Assembly: GCF_000403785.1 (NCBI RefSeq)
Contig: NZ_APHJ01000023.1
Span: forward strand, 161,053-225,052
Reading direction: 5' to 3'
Length of the DNA: 64,000 bases
Origin: Gillisia sp. CAL575
Lineage (GTDB): Bacteria; Bacteroidota; Bacteroidia; Flavobacteriales; Flavobacteriaceae
The notes beneath the pieces are model-generated. The model made no database searches, was not told the origin of the DNA, and saw only the letters and a program-made list of their open reading frames with translations. This document shows, piece after piece, positions 34,304-43,633 of this stretch. A program made the translations under genes and the position numbers. How positions within the stretch are numbered: position 1 is the stretch's first letter; each line of letters begins with the position of its first letter.

Positions 34304-36451
34304 TTAGTTTGATTGAATGCCACAGTAAGGACAAAAGTCGAACCTTTCTTCAATTTTAGATTCACAACTATTACATAGTTTTACTGTTTCAACTATCGTA
34401 GTGAGTGATTTTCCGAGTTTATGTATTAATGTTTCTGGTATTTCATTCAGAAAGCGAGATTCATTTCCTTTTTCTGTAATAAGGTATAAATCATTTTGTG
34501 CTCTTGTAAGAGCTACGTAAAAAAGTCTTCTTTCTTCCTCAAGTAGTTTATCGTGCTCAGATTCTTTTAAAACTTGAAAAAGTCTATCACTTAGCCAAAC
34601 ATCTGGAAAACCACCAGATCCGTCAGTTAATCCTACTATAAAAACTGCTTTTGCTTCTAAACCTTTTGAAGCATGAATAGTTTTTGCAGAAACTTTAATT
34701 CCCTCATTCTTGAACCTTTTTTTGTATTCGTAATACATGCTAGTTCTTCTATATAAAAAGAGTATATCCTCTTTCGAGTAATTTTTTTCCTCCTTCAAAA
34801 GTTTAACCTGATCCACAGCAAAATCTACATTTTCCATTTCCGTAATTCCTTTGTGAACGTAGACTTTACTTCCAGATTTGTTAGAGGCTTGAACGTCTTT
34901 TTTTATTTGGAATTTGTTATGCCTAATTACTTCATTACTTGCTCCAACGATATTTTCGCTACTTCTATAATTTAGATTAAGTTTAATAATCTTAGAATTA
35001 TGGAAATGATCTTCAAAGTTTACTATAAAATCAACATTAGAGCCCCTAAAGCCATAAATACTTTGCCAATCATCTCCAACACAGAACAATTGACTTTCTT
35101 CCTTTAAAAGCAGCCTAATTAGGTCTACTTGGAGGTTATTAACATCCTGAAACTCGTCAACAAGTAAATATTTAAATTGATCACGAAATCTGTCCTTAAT
35201 TGCGCAATTATTTTCAAAAAGAGATATAGTCTTAGTAATTAAATCATTGAAATCTAAATATGATTTATTCGTGCAATATGCTTTGTAGTCAGAAATTAAA
35301 GGTAAAGCAAGTCTATAAAATTCTCTCACTCTTTCATGTTGGTCTTCCTTAGCTTGCTTATTAACAAATTCAATAGATAAGTTTTCAACTTTAATCATAT
35401 CAACCACCTTCAAAGTATCAAAAAGAAATTTTGCTATATTTTTCTTATAAAAATTAAACTCTTCTTCAAAAGAAAGATTTTGAGTATATTGATAATCAGT
35501 AGGCAACCTATTTTTAATTGCATTTTCTAAATACTGATTGAAAGTGGCAGAATTTCTGGTCTGTTCTTCATGAGTTTTTACTAAAGTTAGGTTTCCTTTT
35601 TTGAATTGTTCTTCCTTTGCCTTAGTTGGATAACTTCTATTACTAATGTGTTCTATGTAAATATTAGCAGACGGTAAGTAGAAATCTGGTTTAAATGAGA
35701 AATCTCCAAAGTTAACTACAGGTTCATATTCAAAAGGTATACTATGTCTATATAGCCAGTCTGAAATAAATTGTTCAGATTTAGATCTTACTTTAGTTCC
35801 ATTTAAAGTAGTGAAATATTTGCCTTTTGGATATAACTTTAGATTATCCTCTTTTTGATGAATTTTATCTACAAGATAATCCAGCACATATTTTTTTAAG
35901 TCCAATAGATAACCCCTGTCTTGCTTACATCTTTCAATTATACATTTATTTAAAGCCTCGAAAGTAGTTTCATCAGCAGAATTTGAAGATTGATCAGAGT
36001 CTTGTTTATTATCTGCAATTAAACGGAATTGATTGTCGAATTCTGTAACACCATATTCCCTTAAAATTCCATAACAAAGACTATGAAATGTTTTGATAGT
36101 TAAATTATTGATCCAATTAAACTTTTTGGTAAAAAGAACTCTTTCTTGATCAATTTGAACTTTGGTTATTGATTTGTCGGAGATGATTTTTTTATAGGAA
36201 CCACTTTCATCTGCGCTGATTATTAACCTATCAATCATCTCATTAGATGCATTCTTTGTAAATGTTATTCCCAGTATACTATTTGAGTTTGCACTTTTTT
36301 CCTCAATGAGATACATGATTTTTTGAAGCAATGTTTTAGTTTTCCCTGAACCCGCTCCAGCTAGAACCAATAATCTTTTGGATTCACTAGTAACTGCTTC
36401 TTTTTGCTTATCATTTAACTGACTTAATAAACTATTCTGAATTTCCTGCAT
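34304..36451 (-). CDS. UvrD/Rep-type helicase with inserted nuclease domain and zinc ribbon
   Basis: 715 residues. Superfamily 1A helicase: Walker A AGAGSGKT at 31-38, motif II VDEFQD at 431-436, GDDWQSIYGFRG at 459-470, TIHASKGLEAKAVF and the final YVALTRAQNDLYLI. Between motifs Ia and II an inserted module (about 220-295) has Glu226, Pro255-Asp256 and Glu267-His268 (RSKSEQFISDWLY; KPDFYLP; IYIEH). This matches PD-(D/E)xK-type nuclease inserts known from helicase IV-like proteins. The C-terminus carries a four-Cys zinc ribbon (CNSC ... CPYC). It follows the RNase H gene by only 2 bases. Confidence 0.9.
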   Translation of the reverse strand: MQEIQNSLLSQLNDKQKEAVTSESKRLLVLAGAGSGKTKTLLQKIMYLIEEKSANSNSILGITFTKNASNEMIDRLIISADESGSYKKIISDKSITKVQIDQERVLFTKKFNWINNLTIKTFHSLCYGILREYGVTEFDNQFRLIADNKQDSDQSSNSADETTFEALNKCIIERCKQDRGYLLDLKKYVLDYLVDKIHQKEDNLKLYPKGKYFTTLNGTKVRSKSEQFISDWLYRHSIPFEYEPVVNFGDFSFKPDFYLPSANIYIEHISNRSYPTKAKEEQFKKGNLTLVKTHEEQTRNSATFNQYLENAIKNRLPTDYQYTQNLSFEEEFNFYKKNIAKFLFDTLKVVDMIKVENLSIEFVNKQAKEDQHERVREFYRLALPLISDYKAYCTNKSYLDFNDLITKTISLFENNCAIKDRFRDQFKYLLVDEFQDVNNLQVDLIRLLLKEESQLFCVGDDWQSIYGFRGSNVDFIVNFEDHFHNSKIIKLNLNYRSSENIVGASNEVIRHNKFQIKKDVQASNKSGSKVYVHKGITEMENVDFAVDQVKLLKEEKNYSKEDILFLYRRTSMYYEYKKRFKNEGIKVSAKTIHASKGLEAKAVFIVGLTDGSGGFPDVWLSDRLFQVLKESEHDKLLEEERRLFYVALTRAQNDLYLITEKGNESRFLNEIPETLIHKLGKSLTTIVETVKLCNSCESKIEERFDFCPYCGIQSN

Positions 36452-36453
36452 AA

Positions 36454-37107
36454 TTATTTTTTTCTTCCATAATCCGCTGGAATTTCACCCCAAGCTTTTG
36501 TTTCCCATTTGAGAATTTGATTATCGTAGTTGTTTTCCGCTAACCATTTTAAGGCTCTTGCTATAAGTTTAAACGTTTCTTTATTATTTTCAGTTTCCTC
36601 TAAATTGGTATTGCAAATACCTTTTTTGACCCAACCCATCGCAACTTTACTATCTGAGTATATGGGTCTTTTATCGTTTCGCCTTTTTAATTCAGCCAGT
36701 GCATGAACTATAGCCAAAAACTCTCCCATATTTACGGTGGAATATTCAAATGGTCCTTGCTTGAATATTACCTCTTTGGTTTCGGTAAATACTCCTTGAT
36801 ATTCAAGCCTCCCTGGATTACCGCTGCAAGCTGCATCAACAGAAATGCTGTCCAGTACGGGTTGACCAATTAGTAATAACTGTTCTTTAGAAAACTCAGG
36901 AATAAACTTTTCTTTTACATCCTTTCCTGCATAGTCCCAGTAACTTTCCGAATAGGCTTTTTCTGCAGCATCTAACGTCAGGAAAGATTTGAATTTAGCT
37001 TGAGGATATCCTTTGGTATTTGCCAAACATTCATTCCAAGTATGGAAAATACCAGTTTCAACTCCTTCCCAAATAACATAAAATTTTTTCTTCTTCTTCT
37101 TGCTCAT
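36454..37107 (-). CDS. RNase HI with viroplasmin-type N-terminal domain
   Basis: 217 residues. The N-terminal ~55 residues (KFYVIWEGVETGIFHTWNEC) form the caulimovirus viroplasmin domain that binds RNA-DNA hybrids. Residues ~85-217 are an RNase HI domain with the four catalytic acids Asp91 (VDAACSGNPG), Glu129 (MGEFLAI), Asp152 (YSDSKVA) and Asp212 (IPADYGRK). It should cut RNA in RNA-DNA hybrids. The two-base gap to the helicase-nuclease gene suggests they work together. Related RNase H genes are usually single housekeeping genes in flavobacteria, so this island copy is probably an extra one. Confidence 0.9.
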   Translation of the reverse strand: MSKKKKKKFYVIWEGVETGIFHTWNECLANTKGYPQAKFKSFLTLDAAEKAYSESYWDYAGKDVKEKFIPEFSKEQLLLIGQPVLDSISVDAACSGNPGRLEYQGVFTETKEVIFKQGPFEYSTVNMGEFLAIVHALAELKRRNDKRPIYSDSKVAMGWVKKGICNTNLEETENNKETFKLIARALKWLAENNYDNQILKWETKAWGEIPADYGRKK

Positions 37108-37238
37108 TTTATACTTGAGTTTTCTCTACATTTTGTTTTAGTATAATAAGTAGTATTTTCGATATCATTACTATACTACAGTCACTTCCTTGTTCCCTAT
37201 TTATTTTAACTTAATTAGCTATATTTCGAATTAAGGAA

Positions 37239-38135
37239 TCAATCCCCCTCAAAGAAATCATTATCCACTTCCTTTACTTCATAAACAGTCTTTATTTGAA
37301 TACCAACATTGTATTGATGCATTAGGTCTACTAACTTAGCCCCATCTACCAAAATAATCGAGTGATGGGCTTCTTTTGCCTTTCTAATTGCTGCATCATC
37401 AAAGCTTGAAGTAGTTATAAAAACACCCTTGCTGGTATCTCCGCTCATCGCGCCAATGAAATTTCGGATATCTCTCTCACGCACTTTATTTTCATTATAT
37501 CGTTTCGCCTGAGTATAAATTTTTTCAAGACCTAATTTATCCTCGTTAATGATACCATCAATTCCACCATCGCCAGATTTTGACGTTTCTACAAAATCCC
37601 CATATCCCATTTTTTTAAGAAGAATAAGAATTACTTTTTCAAAATAGTATGGATCGATATCTTTAAGCTTTTCAAGAAGTTCAGTTTTAACTTCAGTTTC
37701 CATAGTCGAGAAGCCAGAATCAATTAGATCCTGAGGTGAAGCATTTTTAACATTCACATTCTTTATTTCCTCCTCATTCACTTTTTTATTATCTACCGAC
37801 TCTCTATGCTTAATATAGTCTGGATCGTTTTGAAGCTCTTCTACTGTTATATGACCTTTTTCCAGTACTCTCCTGCCTTTGTCATTTATTTGAACCATTC
37901 CTCTTTTGGGATAAGAAGCAAATTTTGCCATTTTTAGATAAGATTTTCCCCAAAGAATTCTGTCGACTAAAGTATTTGCACCAGAACTTGTTTTCTGGTT
38001 TAATAAATTCTCAGGCAAGTGAGAGTAATATTTATCTCGTACCTTAATGGCTAAGTCCCTACTATTAATAGGTTCACCAGAACTTAAGATTTCTAAAAGA
38101 GGAATAAAGGATTCATGATATTTTGGTAATTCCAT
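37239..38135 (-). CDS. mrr: Mrr-type restriction endonuclease
   Basis: 298 residues. An N-terminal winged-helix domain (about 1-95, with SYPKRGMVQINDKGRRVLEK) is followed by an Mrr catalytic domain (about 155-285). The nuclease motif is GDGGIDG with Asp193, then QAK at 209-211 (the Gln form typical of Mrr). Type IV enzymes of this family cut modified DNA and can be triggered by foreign methylation. The GIY-YIG gene lies 10 bases upstream and is probably in the same operon. No partner methylase is needed. Confidence 0.93.
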   Translation of the reverse strand: MELPKYHESFIPLLEILSSGEPINSRDLAIKVRDKYYSHLPENLLNQKTSSGANTLVDRILWGKSYLKMAKFASYPKRGMVQINDKGRRVLEKGHITVEELQNDPDYIKHRESVDNKKVNEEEIKNVNVKNASPQDLIDSGFSTMETEVKTELLEKLKDIDPYYFEKVILILLKKMGYGDFVETSKSGDGGIDGIINEDKLGLEKIYTQAKRYNENKVRERDIRNFIGAMSGDTSKGVFITTSSFDDAAIRKAKEAHHSIILVDGAKLVDLMHQYNVGIQIKTVYEVKEVDNDFFEGD

Positions 38136-38145
38136 AATTTATTTT

Positions 38146-38727
38146 TTAATGGGTACGGAAAGTATTGTGTTTGGTATTATAATTTACTGAAACAAAAACT
38201 TCAAATAGATAAAGCATTATTTCTTCCTTGTGCTGATGCATATTATTTTTACTATGTTCCTCCTTATTTTGATCATAGAATTTTATTAAAGAAACATCAC
38301 AAGCCATTAATGCATTACGCTCTGAATCAAAAGCTTCGAGATATTTTTCTTCCGTTGAATCCTTGCTATAACCTTTAGCAATTCTATGAGCTAATGTGGC
38401 CATGGAACTGGTAGGACCTTTTTGGTGATCTAAAATTCTTTTAATTACATTTCTTGAAATACCGCAATAAAACGGTTTGCCATTTTTTGAAAATAGATAA
38501 AGTCCTGCAAAATCTTGATTTATATCAATATGCTTCATTTCACCATAATCAAATATATTAGTTCTCAATTTTTCTATAGCAGTTGCAGGGCCTATACCTG
38601 TTAATGTTCCTTCATTATTCGCAAAAGTTTTGAAAGGGATTTTATTTTCAATAGGACTCCATTTTTCGCAAAGCACTTGAAGATCCCTAAAATATCTAAT
38701 GAGGTTTTCTGAGTCTAATCTTCCCAA
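38146..38727 (-). CDS. GIY-YIG domain protein
   Basis: 193 residues. The middle shows the GIY-YIG nuclease core: GLY at 75-77, YCG at 87-89 and a conserved Arg (Ser91-Arg92 ... Arg97) in CGISRNVIKRILDH. The first motif is GLY rather than GIY. A Gly-rich segment (TLTGIGPATAIEKL, about 41-54) before it looks like a helix-hairpin-helix DNA-binding site. The C-terminal ~75 residues contain a conserved FDSERNALMACDVSLIKFYD. It is the first gene of the pair with mrr. Nuclease activity is inferred from family, the target is unknown. Confidence 0.8.
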   Translation of the reverse strand: MGRLDSENLIRYFRDLQVLCEKWSPIENKIPFKTFANNEGTLTGIGPATAIEKLRTNIFDYGEMKHIDINQDFAGLYLFSKNGKPFYCGISRNVIKRILDHQKGPTSSMATLAHRIAKGYSKDSTEEKYLEAFDSERNALMACDVSLIKFYDQNKEEHSKNNMHQHKEEIMLYLFEVFVSVNYNTKHNTFRTH

Positions 38728-38736
38728 AATTATTAT

Positions 38737-39015
38737 TTAACTATTCTCTACAATTTCAATTTCTTCATTAGTTAAGCCATATAGATCATATGCCATATTC
38801 TATCTTTCTATTGGTTGCGGCTATTTTTAGCTGAAGTTTTGTGCCCTTTTTTATTCTCCTCTAACCGTTCGATTTACTCGAACTCGACTTATTTAGTCAA
38901 TTCCATTACCGGTACTGGGTCTCCTTTATCTCGTTCGAGGTTGATCTTTTTTACAGCTTTGTTAAACAACTTGATAATTACCTTGATATAATGATCAATC
39001 TCATTTAATTAAAAA
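38737..39015 (-). pseudogene. Decayed C-terminus of a second restriction-methylation gene
   Basis: The minus strand encodes MAYDLYGLTNEEIEIVENS followed by a stop (38796-38737). This is the signature tail of Eco57I/type IIG N6-methyltransferases; the intact enzyme in this island ends LIFEIYGLNKNEIKIIKN. Upstream, broken by several stops, IERLEENKKGHKTSAKN and a 36-codon stretch (FNKAVKKINLERDKGDPVPV) may be further pieces of the same dead gene. It fills most of the 324-base gap 38728-39051. Confidence 0.6.
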
Positions 39016-39051
39016 TAGGTTATAATAGAAATTCTGTTAGTCTATTTCACC

Positions 39052-39411
39052 CTACCCTAATGTAAAACCTCTTGAAAATAGATAATTTATCAGCTCGTTA
39101 TTATTTATCCGTCTATCATAAATCTCATATCCAGGTCTTGTATTTGAAGTTGAAAGAGTATCTAAAAATTCTGGAATATTATCTTCTGTGAAATAAATTC
39201 GTAGTTCTATTCCCCATTTATTTGCTTCGGGTCCTAACACGAAATAAGGTTTTGAATTAGTATCAATTGGTAAAGGTTGATTGCCAGTATATTCAGCATA
39301 ATCCCTTTCAAATCTATTAAGTGATGAATTAGCTACTTCCGCTTCAATATAGGTTTGAACATTTGGTTGGGTGAAATATTCATATGCTTGATTCAATTCT
39401 TGAGTTGTCAT
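39052..39411 (-). CDS. Small protein of unknown function beside the restriction gene
   Basis: 119 residues. Begins MTTQELNQAYEYFTQPNVQT. It has a mixed helix/strand pattern with conserved-looking aromatic residues (PYFVLGPEANKWGIELRIYF). No named domain is recognised. It lies 145 bases downstream of the type IIG restriction-methylation gene on the same strand and may be transcribed with it. It could be an anti-restriction or immunity-type accessory protein, but nothing in the sequence proves that. Confidence 0.55.
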   Translation of the reverse strand: MTTQELNQAYEYFTQPNVQTYIEAEVANSSLNRFERDYAEYTGNQPLPIDTNSKPYFVLGPEANKWGIELRIYFTEDNIPEFLDTLSTSNTRPGYEIYDRRINNNELINYLFSRGFTLG

Positions 39412-39556
39412 AAACTTTTTAATTTTATATTTAAATTATTGATTTTTAGGTATGTACGATGACAAACAGTTTTTACATCATCTGATAATTAATATTTCTT
39501 AATATTTAATTTTATTTCCAAATATAGTGATGTCACAATACTATAGTTTTTTTAAT

Positions 39557-42500
39557 CTACGGCATTTGGTTTTTTATTATTTTTATTTCATTCTTATTTA
39601 ATCCATATATCTCAAATATTAAGTTATCTATAGAATGTTGAATTTCAACGATTTCTTTTTTTATGTTCAAAATCTCTTTCGATTTTGTGTTGAAAACACC
39701 GAACCAATCTAGCTCTTGCTCTTTGGACAGTTTTTCTCGATTATTTCTCTTAAGTATTGAATTAATTTTTTTTATAAATTTTTTGAAATCATTGTTTGAA
39801 TTTCCAACAATCCCTTTCTGAGAAACTAAATCGAGTGTTGTCATAATAAAATTATCAATAATCCCTTCCAACTCACACATTTTGGTAATTTGCTTTTTCA
39901 ATTTGATTCCTAAACTATCAATTTCTTTACTAATTTGAATTGGAACAGGGGGTAGCGGGATTCTCGATGTCACTGCATTGTCAAAATGCATTGTTCTTAT
40001 CGCTTTTCCATATATAAAACGAAAAGCATACCAATTTATAAGGCTAGAATTTAGTAAATTTTCTATTTGAATGTTACTGTAATTAGTATTATCAATAGTG
40101 ATTTGATTAATAGTATCTAGAATTGCATACCGGTCTAAATCTTCGTCTACTATGCAAGCTGTTATTTTAATGTGTTCAACTGGGTTGTTAATATGAGAAA
40201 CAATGTTCTGTACTAATACTGAATTAGTATTAAGTAGGTTTTTAGTATCCTCATGGACTTTATTTTTAGCTGCCATGCCTTTAAATCCCTTGACGCCTTC
40301 TCTTTGAATATTTGCTCCGCCAAGCACAAAAAATTCCCCAGTTAAACCGATATCACGTTGTATAGAACCACCTCTTTGATTAATGGAAATGTCGTTCAGG
40401 AAGATATTATTCGAATGTATTTTTTGGCCTATTTCAAGTTCCTTTTGCGATATACCATTTAATATTAGATCATATTTTCTAAAAGTGTTTTTATCAATTT
40501 CACATAAGCTGGTAATGTCACTATTAACCCTAATTGATGACTTATAAGTAGGAGATGATTTGGATTTCGAAAAATTTATAATTATTTGCTCGAGCTTCAC
40601 ATCATTCCAAACCTTGCCGCAATCAACTATTTCAACTATTTCATCAATTAGAAATTCTCTAATACTTCTATAATTTGAAGAAAATGAGAAAGATTTAGGT
40701 ATAATAAAACCTAGTTGGCCATTATGAATTAATAATTCGTGAGACAATTTTAGAAAAGATATTACAGATTCAGAACCACCTTGAATATATCTTTCATTCA
40801 AATATTTTTGTGAAGGCTTGTCTAACTTAGCTCCGTAAGGTGGATTCCCAATCACCACATCGAAACCATTTCCTGATCTTGTCGAAGGATCAAAAACTTC
40901 GGGAAATTCCTTTTTCCATTTAAAAGCTTTATCGCCCGCTACATTTTTATCTTCTATTAAAGAATTCCCACATTTTATGTTATTACTTAGATCATTTAGT
41001 TTTCGGCGTGGTTGTGCGGTGCGTAACCACAGGGAAAGTTTGGCAATCTCCACACTCTCTTCGTTAATATCTACCCCGTAAATATTATTCTCCAGAATGG
41101 TATTTTCGATATCGCTAAAAACAAGTCCGCCACCCAATAACTTGGCTTTCATTTCATCTATATAGTGATGTTCTTTAATTAGAAAATCTAAGGCTTGGTT
41201 TAAAAATGCACCAGAGCCACAAGCAGGATCGCAAATGGTGAGTTTTAGCAACCAGGCTCTATAATCATCTAAGATCTTTAAAAGTGCTTCTAAAGTTTCT
41301 TTTTGTCTGCGTTTTCTACCACGATAATATTCTTCTTCCTTAAACCCAAGCTCGGTTTTCTTTTCTTCACATAGTTTACCTACCGTATTTTCTACAATGT
41401 ATTTGGTGATGTATTTAGGCGTGTAAAAAACGCCATCTTTTTTACGTTTGCTTTTTTGTTTGTCAAAATCGCCACCTTCAATTTCTGCATTTACGCTTTC
41501 AATTTCATTGAGAGAATTTTCAAAAATATGCCCAAGGATATTCACATCTACTTGGCTTTCAAAATCGTATTTAGCAAGTTGTGCGGTGTGTTTATTTAGT
41601 AATTCATCATCTATCTCCAAAACATCCAGTATAGCATCGGGTTTAAAAAGTCCTCCGTTATAAGCAAAGATCTCTGCTGCAGTTTCGCTTCCTTTTCTGC
41701 CGGTATCTAAGTAATTAAAGTATAATTTAAACCGATCATATAAAGGAACGTGAGCATCCAGTTCTTTTAATTTATTCCAGTCGGCCAAAATTTTATGTAT
41801 GGAATTTGGAGGAAGTAAGCCACGATCTTCAGCAAAAAATATGAACAGAAACCGGTCTATTAACTTTTGTGACTTTTTAAACAAATTAAGCTTGACATTT
41901 TTTTCTAATCTATTTACATCATTTTGAAGCTCAAGATGATCTAAAGATTCTGAAGCAATTTCAGAAGAACGGAACGTTTTTAGATTTTTGGCATTTCTGC
42001 GCACCAGATCTCTATAAAGCTCTCTTTTAAAAACAGAATAATCTTTATAAAACTCTTTAGTAATAGCTTCTTCCACGAATAAAGAATCTTCTTTGATTTT
42101 TAAAGGAAGTCCGTTAATAACATTCTCTTTCTGAAGGCATAACCATAGTAACGAAAAATCATAAGGGTTAAGCTCAAAAAGATCGAATTCTAAAAATTCT
42201 GTAGCATCATTTATATAAAACCTAAGCTTTTCAAAATTGGAGGTTATTACATACACACATCCTTTTTGATTGGCTTTATAATCAAAAGCCTGTTGCCTTA
42301 TCCCTTCTAAATGCTTCGTATTGGTGCCTTTTAGTTCTATTACGCCAATGGCAGTTTCCCCATTTAAGATTGCACCATCTGCCTTACGTGCATTTTTTTC
42401 ATTTTTATATTCGGTAGTAAGATTATAGCTGGGATTTGGATTCATAGTATAACCTAGAATCTTTACAAAAAGTTCATTTAAAAAAGTTGACTGAAACTGC

Positions 42501-42640
42501 TCCTCTTTAGAACTTCTTATGTTTTCCTGAATTTCAGGATGCTGAAAATAATTGGTGAATTTTTTATAAGCTTTGTCAATAACTTGGTCATCTTGAAGCT
42601 TTAGGTATTTCTTTAAAACAGAAACCTGAAATAAGGCCAT
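39557..42640 (-). CDS. Type IIG (Eco57I-like) restriction endonuclease/methyltransferase
   Basis: 1027 residues in one chain. The N-terminal nuclease part has Asp88 (KADGAILNG) and IELKG with Glu102 and Lys104, a PD-(D/E)xK site. The N6-adenine methyltransferase core has motif I DPACGSGAFL at 471-480 and NPPY at 599-602. The C-terminal ~400 residues form the target recognition part, ending in the family's usual tail. It should both methylate and cut its site, so no separate methylase is needed. No specificity subunit lies nearby. An inverted repeat at 42651-42677 just before the start could be an operator. Confidence 0.9.
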   Translation of the reverse strand: MALFQVSVLKKYLKLQDDQVIDKAYKKFTNYFQHPEIQENIRSSKEEQFQSTFLNELFVKILGYTMNPNPSYNLTTEYKNEKNARKADGAILNGETAIGVIELKGTNTKHLEGIRQQAFDYKANQKGCVYVITSNFEKLRFYINDATEFLEFDLFELNPYDFSLLWLCLQKENVINGLPLKIKEDSLFVEEAITKEFYKDYSVFKRELYRDLVRRNAKNLKTFRSSEIASESLDHLELQNDVNRLEKNVKLNLFKKSQKLIDRFLFIFFAEDRGLLPPNSIHKILADWNKLKELDAHVPLYDRFKLYFNYLDTGRKGSETAAEIFAYNGGLFKPDAILDVLEIDDELLNKHTAQLAKYDFESQVDVNILGHIFENSLNEIESVNAEIEGGDFDKQKSKRKKDGVFYTPKYITKYIVENTVGKLCEEKKTELGFKEEEYYRGRKRRQKETLEALLKILDDYRAWLLKLTICDPACGSGAFLNQALDFLIKEHHYIDEMKAKLLGGGLVFSDIENTILENNIYGVDINEESVEIAKLSLWLRTAQPRRKLNDLSNNIKCGNSLIEDKNVAGDKAFKWKKEFPEVFDPSTRSGNGFDVVIGNPPYGAKLDKPSQKYLNERYIQGGSESVISFLKLSHELLIHNGQLGFIIPKSFSFSSNYRSIREFLIDEIVEIVDCGKVWNDVKLEQIIINFSKSKSSPTYKSSIRVNSDITSLCEIDKNTFRKYDLILNGISQKELEIGQKIHSNNIFLNDISINQRGGSIQRDIGLTGEFFVLGGANIQREGVKGFKGMAAKNKVHEDTKNLLNTNSVLVQNIVSHINNPVEHIKITACIVDEDLDRYAILDTINQITIDNTNYSNIQIENLLNSSLINWYAFRFIYGKAIRTMHFDNAVTSRIPLPPVPIQISKEIDSLGIKLKKQITKMCELEGIIDNFIMTTLDLVSQKGIVGNSNNDFKKFIKKINSILKRNNREKLSKEQELDWFGVFNTKSKEILNIKKEIVEIQHSIDNLIFEIYGLNKNEIKIIKNQMP

Positions 42641-42650
42641 AAATTGATTT

Positions 42651-42677
42651 GTTAGTATTACAAACTGCGTTACTAAC
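42651..42677. promoter_or_regulatory. Inverted repeat before the type IIG gene, possible operator
   Basis: GTTAGTA at 42651-42657 and TACTAAC at 42671-42677 form a perfect 7-base dyad 10 bases upstream of the start codon. Restriction genes are often controlled at such sites, but no controller gene is visible here. Confidence 0.35.
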
Positions 42678-42842
42678 TAATAGGGTAGGAGTAGTAGCAG
42701 ATTAACGGGAAGTAAAGCTACTAAAATATCTTAAAATTTTAAGATTTGAGATAAATTAATCTTATTCTCTTCAATGGTTTGATTTTTTAATTCAAAATTT
42801 TAGATTTTGTTGGATTCAATAATAAATCGAAGTAAGGATAAT

Positions 42843-43565
42843 TTAATACAAACTTCTTAAAACAGATTTTCTAATATATAAAAAAGGAGAGTGGTCTATT
42901 TCCCATTTTTTTTCTCCAACATATTTTACTTTATCTTCGGTAAAAAGGTTATTATTTATAATAACTCTTAAGTTCCAATTACAATTGACAGGATGAAGAA
43001 TTGGATTAAGATTATTCTTAATCTCCCAAATCCAGATAGGAGGATACTTATTTTTTTCATAAGGGTCACAATTCCAGAGTTCGATTCTATTCGAAAAACT
43101 GGACTCACTAACCGGTTCTAAACATGATATTAGTGGTTTGTAGAAGGTGAGATCAGATATACTATAACCTCTTTCTGGGAATTTGATAAAACCTAATTTT
43201 CTCCAGAAATTTTCCGATTCTCTTGGTTCGCAAAATAACTTTAAGGCCGTAAAGCCGGCTTCTTTGAAATGTAAATTAATATAACTTTCAAAAGTTCTTC
43301 CGATTCCTTGATGCCGTAAATGAGGAGCTATTTCCATGATATCAATGTCAATATGTACCTCTCCAGCACGCCAAACTACGAAACCAACTGCTTTATTATA
43401 AGATTGAAAAGTTATTAATCTATCTTTTTCAAAAGCTTCAACTATAATAGGCCAATTACAATAGAAACCCTGATGTGTTTTATTATACTCCTCTTTTAAC
43501 CAAAAATGAATTTCATCTAGTTGTATTTTAGTAGGTTGTATTAGTATATTAGAATTTGACATCAT
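42843..43565 (-). CDS. GNAT family N-acetyltransferase with extra C-terminal part
   Basis: 240 residues. The first ~130 are a GNAT fold: VHIDIDIMEIAPHLRHQGIG matches the acetyl-CoA-binding motif A (Q/RxxGxG/A), followed by ALKLFCEPRESENFWRKLGF (motif B). The remaining ~105 residues (from about 135) form an additional domain with many Trp and Tyr residues that I do not recognise. The acetyl acceptor is unknown. Some GNAT proteins on mobile elements are toxins or resistance enzymes, but no antitoxin partner is next to this gene. Confidence 0.8.
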   Translation of the reverse strand: MMSNSNILIQPTKIQLDEIHFWLKEEYNKTHQGFYCNWPIIVEAFEKDRLITFQSYNKAVGFVVWRAGEVHIDIDIMEIAPHLRHQGIGRTFESYINLHFKEAGFTALKLFCEPRESENFWRKLGFIKFPERGYSISDLTFYKPLISCLEPVSESSFSNRIELWNCDPYEKNKYPPIWIWEIKNNLNPILHPVNCNWNLRVIINNNLFTEDKVKYVGEKKWEIDHSPFLYIRKSVLRSLY

Positions 43566-43633
43566 AATGTAATTTAGAGTATTTATATTTCAGTGCCCCA
43601 TATCTACCATAACTTGCCTGCGCGTGGATCCTG

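Noticed and set aside
34304..36451. Gabija (GajB) helicase
   Set aside because: A Gabija call needs an adjacent OLD-family ATPase-Toprim gene (gajA), which is absent; the inserted nuclease and zinc ribbon also differ.
36454..37107. Reverse transcriptase or retron
   Set aside because: The viroplasmin-RNase H protein raised the idea, but there is no polymerase domain or msr/msd-like structure nearby.
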